Below are positions 14,797-22,184 of a stretch of 42,236 bases of DNA, piece by piece. Both the position numbers and the translations under genes were made by a program. This stretch comes from Deltaproteobacteria bacterium (GTDB lineage Bacteria > Desulfobacterota > Anaeroferrophillalia > Anaeroferrophillales > Tharpellaceae): the NCBI GenBank assembly GCA_030633185.1, contig DAOVTG010000002.1, positions 1 to 42,236 on the forward strand. The letters run 5' to 3'. The first letter of the stretch is position 1, and every line of letters begins with the position of its first letter. The notes beneath the pieces were generated by a model. The model was not told the origin of the DNA. It saw nothing but the letters and a program-made list of their open reading frames with translations, and made no database searches.

Positions 14797-17457
14797 ATGG
14801 CAAATATCCTGAAAAAAATATTCGGCAGTAAAAACGATCGTGAAATCAAATCAATGCAATCGTTGGTTGAGCGGGTGAACCGGGAGGAGGAGACGCTTAA
14901 AGCTCTTTCAGACAGTCAGTTGCAGGCTAAAACTTTAGAATTTAAGTCTCGTCTTAAAGATATTGCCGACTTAGATGAGCTTTTACCGGAAGCTTTTGCC
15001 GTTGTTCGTGAAGCCTCGGTGCGAACCCTGGGGATGCGTCATTTTGATGCGCAGATTATGGGTGGTATCGTTCTCCACGAGGGCAAAATTGCCGAGATGA
15101 AAACCGGTGAGGGTAAGACCCTGGCCGCGACCCTGCCGGTCTATCTTAATGCCTTGAGCGGCAAAGGTGTGCATGTCGTGACCGTCAATGATTATCTGGC
15201 GCGCCGTGATGCCGCCTGGATGGGGACTGTTTACGAGTTTTTAGGGCTTTCGGTAGGGACTATTCTGCATGAGCTCGACGATGAACAGCGTCAGAAAGCT
15301 TACGGAGCCGATATTACTTACGGTACCAATAATGAATTTGGTTTTGACTACCTGCGCGATAATATGAAGTTTTCTCTCGAGGATTACGCGCAACGGCCGC
15401 TTCATTATGCGATTGTCGATGAGGTCGACAGTATTCTTATCGATGAGGCGCGAACCCCGCTGATTATCTCCGGGCCGACCGACGATAGTACTGAAAAATA
15501 TTATGTTATCGATAAAGCGATGCGTAAATTGATCCAGCGTAACCAGGCGCAAGACGAACCTACCGATTATGACTTGGATGAGAAGAGCCGCTCAGCGACC
15601 CTGACGGATGTCGGGGTCGCCCATGTTGAAGAGCTGCTTAAGGTCAAAAATCTTTATGAACCGACCCAGATCGAGACCCTGCATCATGTCAACCAGGCCT
15701 TGAAAGCCCATGTTCTTTTCAGGCGGGATGTTGACTATGTAGTCAAGGATGACAAGGTTGTTATCGTCGATGAGTTTACCGGACGCCTTATGGATGGGCG
15801 GCGTTACAGTGATGGCCTGCATCAAGCCCTTGAAGCCAAGGAGGGGGTCAAAATTGAGCGCGAGAATCAAACCCTGGCGGGGGTCACCTTTCAGAACTAT
15901 TTTCGGATGTATGATAAATTGGCCGGGATGACCGGAACCGCCGATACCGAGGCGGTTGAATTTTCCCAGACCTATGGCCTCTCCGTGGTCGTCGTGCCGA
16001 CTAACGAGCCGATGATCCGCAAAGATAATCCTGACGTAATCTTCAAGACCGGGAAAGAGAAATATAATGCCGTCGTTGAGGAGATTATGGTCTGCCATGA
16101 GGCTGGTCAGCCAGCTCTGGTTGGAACTATCTCGATCGAAGATTCTGAATATTTAGGGAAAGTCCTGCGTCGTAAAGGGATTAAACATGAAGTTTTAAAT
16201 GCCAAATTTCATGAAAAAGAGGCCGAAATCATCACTCAGGCAGGTCGTAAAGGGGCGATCACTATTGCCACCAATATGGCCGGGCGCGGAACCGATATTG
16301 TCCTAGGCGGCAATGCCGAGATGATGGCCAAGTCCAATTTAAAGGACGAGATGAGTCTTGAAGAACGCGAACAGATTATTGCCGGTTACCGGAAGCAGTG
16401 TGAAGCTGAACGTGAAGAGGTTCTTAAGGCTGGAGGCTTACATATTTTAGGTACTGAACGTCATGAGAGTCGGCGGATTGATAATCAGTTGAGGGGGCGT
16501 TCAGGGCGTCAGGGGGATCCGGGATCATCTCGTTTTTATCTCAGTCTGGAAGATGATCTGATGCGGATTTTTGGTTCCGAGCGCATTGCTAAAGTTATGG
16601 ATACTCTGGGTATTGAAGAGGGTGAGCCGATTGAACACAAAATGATCTCCAAGGCGATCGAAAATGCTCAGCGGCGGGTTGAAGGTCACAACTTTGATAT
16701 CCGGAAACATCTGCTTGAGTATGATGATGTTATGAATAAGCAGCGCGAAACCATCTACGCCTTGCGTCGCGAGGTGTTAGGTAACGAAGATATAAAAGAA
16801 TTGGTTATTGAGTATGCCGAGGATGTTGTCGAAGAGATGCTGGAGGCTGCCACCGGTGGTTCCGGCAACTCCGCCGAATGGGATTTTGACTCTTTGACCA
16901 TTGGTCTGCTGCGCTCTTTTTCTATGGCCGTCGATTTTTCTGAAGGTTCAGAGCTTAAGCTTTTGACGGAGGCGGACGATCTTAAAGTGCGTTTGCAGGA
17001 GTTGATGCGGGAAAGCTATGCTTTAAGAGAAGTCGAGATGGGTGCCGAAACCCTGCGCCAGTTGGAAAAGATTATCCTTTTGCATACCATTGACAACCTG
17101 TGGAAAGATCATCTTTATGCCATCGATCAACTTAAGGAAGGCATCGGTTTGCGCGGTTACGGGCAGAAAGATCCCTTGCGTGAGTATCAACGCGAGGGCT
17201 TCGAGATGTTTGCCGATATGATCGAGCGCATCAAGGAAGATGTTACAGGTCAGCTTTTTCACATCCAGGTGACTCGGGAAGAGGAGGTTGAGGAGCTTGA
17301 CCATCAGGCTCGCAAGGAGCATGAGGTTGTCCTTTCGCATGGCGGTCGCGGAGAGGACGGCAAGCTCAAGCCGGTGGTCAGTGGTAAAAAGATCGGTCGT
17401 AATGACCCCTGTCCCTGCGGCAGCGGGAAAAAATATAAAAAATGCTGCGGGAAATAA
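14797..17457 (+). CDS. secA: Preprotein translocase ATPase SecA
   Basis: SecA is the motor that drives unfolded proteins through SecYEG. The 886-residue protein has Walker A MKTGEGKT at about 101-108, the DEVDSILIDEARTPLIISG block, AGMTGTADTEA, TNMAGRGTDI, GRSGRQGDPGSSRFYLS, and a C-terminal zinc-binding tail DPCPCGSGKKYKKCCG that binds SecB and phospholipid. The ATG at 14797 is preferred (GAGG site just upstream, standard MANILKKIFG N-terminus); a frame starting at 14737 would add 20 unlikely residues. argJ follows after 30 bp. Confidence 0.98.
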   Translation: MANILKKIFGSKNDREIKSMQSLVERVNREEETLKALSDSQLQAKTLEFKSRLKDIADLDELLPEAFAVVREASVRTLGMRHFDAQIMGGIVLHEGKIAEMKTGEGKTLAATLPVYLNALSGKGVHVVTVNDYLARRDAAWMGTVYEFLGLSVGTILHELDDEQRQKAYGADITYGTNNEFGFDYLRDNMKFSLEDYAQRPLHYAIVDEVDSILIDEARTPLIISGPTDDSTEKYYVIDKAMRKLIQRNQAQDEPTDYDLDEKSRSATLTDVGVAHVEELLKVKNLYEPTQIETLHHVNQALKAHVLFRRDVDYVVKDDKVVIVDEFTGRLMDGRRYSDGLHQALEAKEGVKIERENQTLAGVTFQNYFRMYDKLAGMTGTADTEAVEFSQTYGLSVVVVPTNEPMIRKDNPDVIFKTGKEKYNAVVEEIMVCHEAGQPALVGTISIEDSEYLGKVLRRKGIKHEVLNAKFHEKEAEIITQAGRKGAITIATNMAGRGTDIVLGGNAEMMAKSNLKDEMSLEEREQIIAGYRKQCEAEREEVLKAGGLHILGTERHESRRIDNQLRGRSGRQGDPGSSRFYLSLEDDLMRIFGSERIAKVMDTLGIEEGEPIEHKMISKAIENAQRRVEGHNFDIRKHLLEYDDVMNKQRETIYALRREVLGNEDIKELVIEYAEDVVEEMLEAATGGSGNSAEWDFDSLTIGLLRSFSMAVDFSEGSELKLLTEADDLKVRLQELMRESYALREVEMGAETLRQLEKIILLHTIDNLWKDHLYAIDQLKEGIGLRGYGQKDPLREYQREGFEMFADMIERIKEDVTGQLFHIQVTREEEVEELDHQARKEHEVVLSHGGRGEDGKLKPVVSGKKIGRNDPCPCGSGKKYKKCCGK

Positions 17458-17487
17458 ATTGAAGGGTGAAGTTGGAAGGGTGAAGGT

Positions 17488-18696
17488 ATGCTTGGAAATA
17501 TAAAAATCTGTCCGGGTTACCGGTTTGCCGGGGTTCATTGTGGTCTGAAGGCGGGTGATGCGTTGGATCTGGCACTGTTGCTGAGTGATTGCCCGGCGGT
17601 CGCGGCGGCGGTTTTTACTAAAAACCGGTTTCCGGCGGCCCCGGTTCTTTACGGTCGCAAACAGCTGGTTGAAGGCCATAATTTGAGTGCGGTATTGATC
17701 AATAGCGGTAATGCCAATGCCTGTACCGGTCATCAGGGTGAAATCGATGTTATGACGGTCGCCGAGATTCTGGCGGCAGCCTTAAACCTCTCTCGTGAGC
17801 AAATTTTTGTCTCCTCAACCGGGGTTATCGGTGAACCTTTTCCGGTGACTACGGTTCTTAAAGGGATTGAAACTTTGGTTTCTGAGCTAGAAGGTGAAGT
17901 TGCTAAAGCAAAGGCTCTGGAAGCTGCAGCTCGGGCGATTATGACCACCGATAAACTGCCGAAGGTTGTCGGGATCGAGGTTAAGACAAGTCAGGGACTT
18001 GTGACCCTGACTGGAATTGCAAAAGGGGCCGGGATGATCCATCCTGATATGGCGACCATGCTCGCCTATCTTTTGACGGATGCTGAAATTGACCGGCAGG
18101 TTTGGCAGGCGATGCTGCAGCGGGTGGTTGATAAGAGTTTTAACCGGATCAGTGTCGATGGCGATATGAGTACAAATGATACAGTTCTGGCCCTGGCCAA
18201 TGGGGTTTCCGGCTGTAGTTTGACGAGTCCCTCTGATCTTGACGTGTTAGAGAACGGTCTTTTGCAGATTGCCCGGGACCTGGCCAAGATGATTGTTAAA
18301 GATGGAGAAGGGGCGACCAAAGTAGTTGAGATTACGGTTGCCGGAGCTTCTAAAGTTGCGGAGGCTGAAAAAATCTGTCGGGCCGTGGCCAATTCAGCTC
18401 TGGTTAAGACCGCTTTTTTTGGCCAGGATGCCAATTGGGGGCGGATCATTGCGGCCGTCGGTTACGCCGGGGTCGAAATTAAGCCTGAGCTTGTTAATAT
18501 TAGTTTTAACCAGGTCAGGGTCGTTAGCGGCGGGGTTCGTGATCCCGGTTACCGTGAGGAAGATGGGGCGGCCGTTTTACGGCTTCCCGAATTTACGGTG
18601 AAAATTGACCTGCAATCAGGTGAAGATGAATTCACTTTGTTGACCTCCGACTTGACCCATGAATATGTTTCAATCAATGCCGACTACCGTAGTTAA
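17488..18696 (+). CDS. argJ: Bifunctional ornithine acetyltransferase / N-acetylglutamate synthase ArgJ
   Basis: ArgJ moves the acetyl group from N-acetylornithine to glutamate in the cyclic arginine pathway; many forms also use acetyl-CoA. The 402-residue precursor has FTKNRFPAAPV, INSGNANACTG, VSSTGVIGEPFP, and the self-cleavage site KGAGMIHPDMATML, where threonine at about 190 becomes the new N-terminal nucleophile. The C-terminal part has NRISVDGDMSTNDTV and FGQDANWGRIIAAVGYAG. Whether it is mono- or bifunctional cannot be read from sequence. It lies 30 bp after secA and is likely co-transcribed. Confidence 0.97.
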   Translation: MLGNIKICPGYRFAGVHCGLKAGDALDLALLLSDCPAVAAAVFTKNRFPAAPVLYGRKQLVEGHNLSAVLINSGNANACTGHQGEIDVMTVAEILAAALNLSREQIFVSSTGVIGEPFPVTTVLKGIETLVSELEGEVAKAKALEAAARAIMTTDKLPKVVGIEVKTSQGLVTLTGIAKGAGMIHPDMATMLAYLLTDAEIDRQVWQAMLQRVVDKSFNRISVDGDMSTNDTVLALANGVSGCSLTSPSDLDVLENGLLQIARDLAKMIVKDGEGATKVVEITVAGASKVAEAEKICRAVANSALVKTAFFGQDANWGRIIAAVGYAGVEIKPELVNISFNQVRVVSGGVRDPGYREEDGAAVLRLPEFTVKIDLQSGEDEFTLLTSDLTHEYVSINADYRS

Positions 18697-18744
18697 AGTT
18701 CGCTGCTATTGGTGGTAAGTTTATGGCTTATTGTAGTATGGTTC

Positions 18745-18774
18745 TTGCTGTATCACAGAACTTCAAAGTATAAA
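18745..18774 (+). promoter_or_regulatory. Possible promoter for the acyl-CoA synthetase
   Basis: TTGCTG and TATAAA are 18 bp apart, ending 26 bp before the synthetase ATG. A clear AGGAG ribosome binding site at 18786-18790 follows, 10 bp before that ATG. Confidence 0.35.
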
Positions 18775-18800
18775 TCTATTTAATAAGGAGTGTGACAACT

Positions 18801-20381
18801 ATGAATTATGCCAACTATGCTTGTCTGCATGCTCGTCATCTGCCGGAAAAAGTTTGCTTGATTGAGCGAACCCCGGCGACCGGTGAACGGCGTACCTTAA
18901 CCTGGAAAGTCTTTAATCAATCAATTAACCGGGTTGCCAACTATTTGAAGAAGGAACTCGGAATCAAGCAGGGTGATTATGTCATGCACCTGCAGAACAA
19001 CAGCCTGGAATGGTTGGTCAGTTACTATGCCATCATCAAGCTTGGAGCCGTGGTAGTGCCGCTTAATTTTCGTTTTGTCGGAAATGATATCAAGTTTGCA
19101 GCCGAGGTTTCCAAGCCTAAGGCTTTCATCTTTGGTTCCGAGTTTCTCCCGGTTGTAGAACCGGTTCGTAAAGAGTTAACGACGGTCAAGGACTTTGTTT
19201 GTGTCGGAGAGAAGATTGGCGAGGGGATGATCGATTTTCGTGAGCTCGCGGCCTACGATGATATCTCGGAAGCCCTGGTCGAGGTTGAGGCTGAGGCTGA
19301 TCTGGCGATGATGTTTACCTCCGGAACTACAGGAAAGCCGAAACCGGTAAGTCACACCCATTTTTCTCTGAACAGTACCGCTATCGGTAACGGGATGAGT
19401 TATTTTGTCGAAAAAGACGACAATTACCTCTTCTTTTTGCCCCTCTACCATAGTGGTACGATGTTTCTCTGGGCTCCTTTCTATGCCACCGGAGCCACCG
19501 GGACAATTCTTCGGGATTTAAAGGATCCCAAATGGATTATTGAAGCGTTGGCCGAAGAGAAGGCTACCGATGTTCTCTTTGTCGTGCCCATCGCAGTAGC
19601 TATTCTTAACGCTATTGATAAGGGTGATATCAAACTTGAGGATTACGATCTTTCAGCCTGGAAATATATGGAGATCGGGGCTCAGCCGGTACCTTTTGAT
19701 GTCATGAAGCGGTTGGTCGAGATCTTGCCTTGTGGGGTTTCCAATATCTACGGTATTACTGAAGGCGGCGGGGGTGGTACTTTTAATCTCTATCCCGATG
19801 AAGTTCTGGAACGGCCCGGTTCCATCGGTAAACCGACTTTCGGGGTTGAAGCCCGGCTTGTCGATTTCGCCGGTAATGAGGTCGGCCCGGAGGAGGTTGG
19901 CGAGTTGACATTCAGGACTCCTCGGATGATGAAAGGCTATTTTGGTAACCCCGAGATGACGGCTGATTCATTAAAGGACGGCTGGCTCTATACTGGGGAT
20001 CTTTTAAAGACCGATGCCGATGGTTATTATTATATTGTTGATCGCAAGAAAGATATGATTACCAGTGGTGGTGAAAATATTTTTCCGGTGGAGATCGAAG
20101 ATGCCTTAATGGAACATCCCGATATTGATGATGTTGCTTGTATCGGGACGCCAGACGAGCGCCTGGTTGAAGCCGTGATGGCTATTATTCAGCTTAAAGA
20201 GGGACGAACCCTGACTGAAGAAGAGCTCCTTGATTTTGCCAAAACCAAGCTTGCAACCTATAAACTGCCTCGGGTTATCAAGTTTGATCAGGTCATGCGT
20301 AACCCGACCGGCAAACTCATGAAACCCCAGATGCGGGAGAAATACACCGGCCGTAAAGAGGCCTTCCAAAGCCTGGTTTAG
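18801..20381 (+). CDS. AMP-forming acyl-CoA synthetase (substrate unknown)
   Basis: A 526-residue member of the ANL superfamily that activates a carboxylic acid through an acyl-adenylate and then forms the CoA thioester. The P-loop MMFTSGTTGKPKPV lies at about 170-184, YGITEGGG in the middle, and GWLYTGDLLKTDADGYYYIVDRKKDMITSGGENIFP marks the hinge (quoted in part: TGDLLKTDADG, DRKKDMITSGGEN). The C-terminal catalytic lysine is in PTGKLMKPQMR. The family spans medium-chain, long-chain and aromatic substrates and I cannot choose between them. ATG at 18801 is preferred over GTG at 18792 because AGGAG is 10 bp upstream. It appears monocistronic, with its own promoter and a strong terminator. Confidence 0.88.
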   Translation: MNYANYACLHARHLPEKVCLIERTPATGERRTLTWKVFNQSINRVANYLKKELGIKQGDYVMHLQNNSLEWLVSYYAIIKLGAVVVPLNFRFVGNDIKFAAEVSKPKAFIFGSEFLPVVEPVRKELTTVKDFVCVGEKIGEGMIDFRELAAYDDISEALVEVEAEADLAMMFTSGTTGKPKPVSHTHFSLNSTAIGNGMSYFVEKDDNYLFFLPLYHSGTMFLWAPFYATGATGTILRDLKDPKWIIEALAEEKATDVLFVVPIAVAILNAIDKGDIKLEDYDLSAWKYMEIGAQPVPFDVMKRLVEILPCGVSNIYGITEGGGGGTFNLYPDEVLERPGSIGKPTFGVEARLVDFAGNEVGPEEVGELTFRTPRMMKGYFGNPEMTADSLKDGWLYTGDLLKTDADGYYYIVDRKKDMITSGGENIFPVEIEDALMEHPDIDDVACIGTPDERLVEAVMAIIQLKEGRTLTEEELLDFAKTKLATYKLPRVIKFDQVMRNPTGKLMKPQMREKYTGRKEAFQSLV

Positions 20382-20425
20382 TCAGGTTATCAGTAGATGT
20401 TGGCTGTTGACTATGATTAAAACAA

Positions 20426-20461
20426 AAAAGCAGAGAGTGCGTCCTCGCACTCTCTGCTTTT
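20426..20461 (+). terminator. Strong intrinsic terminator after the acyl-CoA synthetase gene
   Basis: A perfect 16-bp stem, AAAAGCAGAGAGTGCG with its complement, and a 4-nt TCCT loop. The stem ends in TTTT on the plus strand and AAAA at its foot, so it should also work for the convergent cytochrome gene, giving a bidirectional terminator. Confidence 0.85.
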
Positions 20462-20552
20462 CTATTCCGGGGACACCTTACTTAATTCTAAAGAATTAAG
20501 TAAGGTGTCCCCGGAATAGAAGCCCCGGAATAGAGCCCCGGGAATAGAAAAG
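20461..20552. repeat. Perfect 60-nt palindrome plus short tandem repeats
   Basis: Positions 20461-20489 and 20492-20520 are perfect inverted copies around a 2-nt AA centre. The arms contain CCGGGGACACCTTACTTAA, a sequence style I associate with REP-like repeats near Y1 (REP-associated) transposases in deltaproteobacteria. It is followed by three direct copies of a unit like CCCCGGAATAGAAG (20509-20522, 20523-20535, 20536-20552) that reuse the end of the right arm. It abuts the terminator hairpin directly. Confidence 0.8.
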
Positions 20553-20578
20553 CCTCCACGCTGATCATTATCTTTCAT

Positions 20579-21913
20579 TTAGTGAGAGACCAGATTAAGG
20601 TCATCTTCAAAGGAGAACTCCGGGTCGGTGTTTGCGGTGTGGCAGATGGTGCAGGTTGAAGCTTCGATTTTCAGGCCATAAGGGAGTTCTGGTTCCTTGA
20701 TATGTTCCTCGGCCGGGCCGTGGCACTCTTCGCACTGGATGTTAAAGAGGTCAGGGGTCGCTGATGGTGAACGAAAACCTTGTTTGTCGTGTTCCCGGCT
20801 GCCGGTGACGTGGCAGGGCAGGCAGTCAGGGCAGAAGTCTTTGCACTTTTTCTGGAGGCTGGCGTAGGCCCGGGCATGTCCGGTGTTTTTCCATGAGGCC
20901 GAGATCTTGGGATGGCAGGTAGTGCAGGTATGGATGCTGACATAGGGGACTTTAGCCGTCAGATCAGTCACAGTTCGCTCTTTGCTTTTTTCCACTTCAA
21001 CATAGTGCTGTCGCAGCCAAAGTTCATGGTCGCTGACTAGATTGGCAATCTTCTGATCGGCTTTATAGAGCTCTTTCTTGACCTTGACGATTTTGGCATT
21101 GGTTGGGGCTTTGGCCGTAAAATCCCAATCCAGGTAGCCGATGGTTTTGCCGTGGTTGTTATTTTTGACCAGCCAGCAGCCGTTGATAAGTTCACTCTCT
21201 TTCATTGTGCCTCGCTGGGTGCCCAGGATCGCGACATCGAGGCCGCTAATCCGGCGGATGAGACGGCGGGCCTTGGTATCGGAAAAATGGAGAACTGCAA
21301 CGGCCAGGTCGTGCGGCGTCTCAAGAATTTTTTTCAGAGTTGAAAGCGGGTCTTTGATTTGCAGGCCGTGAATCGCTTTTTTCTCAAGATCCGGATCGAT
21401 GATTGCGGTAATCAGCACCTTCTTATTATTGATGGTAAAAACTTTGTGGGTTTCGAATCCCGGGATCGGCAGCCCGTCCAAGTTGCCGCAAAGGATGGTA
21501 CTATTGGGGGCATTCTTTTTTAGCGAGCTCATCATCTGGCGTCCGTAAATCAGCTCTTGAGCACCCGGGGTGAAGATCTCAGTGCCGATAAGTTCATAGC
21601 CTTCAAGGGCGGTTTTGAGAGCTTGGCGTTTAACCTCGAAGTCATTTTTAGAGGTTCTTTTGGTCAGGTTGCCACAGTTGATAAACAGGCTCTTTCCCGG
21701 GTCGGCATCGCGGCGCAGAATATCAATGGCTGTTTTCTGACGGGCCAGACCGCCCGCCTGTTTTTTGTGTCAACCGCAGAGTTTGACATAGCCGGAGAGA
21801 GAGCCTATATAGATGAGGCGAAAATCAGACCCCTCAGCCCGGCAGCCGGCGGGGAAAAGCAGGTTGAGGGAAAAGCCGATAAAGGTGAAAAACAGCAAGA
21901 AAACTTTTGTCAT
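20579..21913 (-). CDS. Selenocysteine-containing metallophosphatase-like tetrahaem cytochrome c (in-frame TGA at codon 48)
   Basis: Reading leftward from ATG 21913 (AAGGAA site just upstream) gives a 444-residue secreted protein if the TGA at 21772-21770 is read through. Residues 1-26 look like a signal peptide ending near AGCRA. Residues 31-47 are FRLIYIGSLSGYVKLCG, then the TGA, then HKKQAGGLARQKTAIDIL. In related 5'-nucleotidase/metallophosphatase-like proteins this place reads CGC followed by GGLAR, so the TGA stands where cysteine is expected. The metallophosphatase-like part runs to about residue 265. The C-terminus has four CXXCH haem sites: CTTCH (330-334), CLPCH (364-368), CEECH (394-398) and CTICH (421-425), like cytochrome c554-type domains. 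A SECIS-like hairpin follows the TGA. The alternative is a pseudogene or a sequencing error; the intact frame, signal peptide and hairpin argue against that. The partners and reaction are unknown; periplasmic electron transfer is likely. Confidence 0.82.
21736..21772 (-). promoter_or_regulatory. Bacterial SECIS-like hairpin directly after the in-frame UGA
   Basis: After the UGA (21772-21770) the transcript has GGCGGGC at +12 to +18, loop GGUCUG at +19 to +24, and GCCCGUC at +25 to +31. All seven pairs form (one G-U). In E. coli fdhF, GGUCUG occupies the same +19 to +24 position by my recollection of that sequence. SelB recognises this kind of loop to insert selenocysteine. Confidence 0.75.
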
Positions 21914-22020
21914 TTCCGGTTCCTTAATTATTAATGGTAATTTCGAATTGTCTAATCCTAACCGAATGGCTCAGGTTTATCAAGAAAATTTTTATTTTGT
22001 TTTTAAAACTATCAAAAGGT

Positions 22021-22171
22021 GATGCATTCGTAAAAAGTTTTGGGATGGCTAAGTAAAAATTTCGATAGACAAGATGTTGAGGTTTTCCAGGCTCGAGACC
22101 ATACATGTAGTATGTCGAGTGTCTGGGAAACCTCAACAACGCAGGATATCGGAACTTTTTACTTAGCCATC
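22021..22171. repeat. Large imperfect palindrome upstream of uvrA
   Basis: Positions 22044-22171 form an imperfect palindrome of about 128 bp: GATGGCTAAGTAAAAA at the left end pairs with TTTTTACTTAGCCATC at the right, and GTTGAGGTTTTCCAG pairs with CTGGGAAACCTCAAC near the middle, around a centre at about 22107. A further partial copy of the end motif, GATGCATTCGTAAAAAGT, stands just to the left at 22021-22038. The element ends 13 bp before the uvrA start. The remaining part of the gap (21914-22020) shows no gene. Confidence 0.75.
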
Positions 22172-22184
22172 AAAATGGTGACTT

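Noticed and set aside
20579..21535. Cytochrome gene starting at 21535 as a complete protein
   Set aside because: This version has no signal peptide although it carries four haem sites that must be matured outside the cytoplasm, and the frame plainly continues upstream across one TGA.
20579..21913. Reading the cytochrome gene as a pseudogene broken by a nonsense mutation
   Set aside because: There is only one stop, it sits at a cysteine-type motif, no other decay is visible, and a well-placed SECIS-like hairpin follows. It remains the main alternative.
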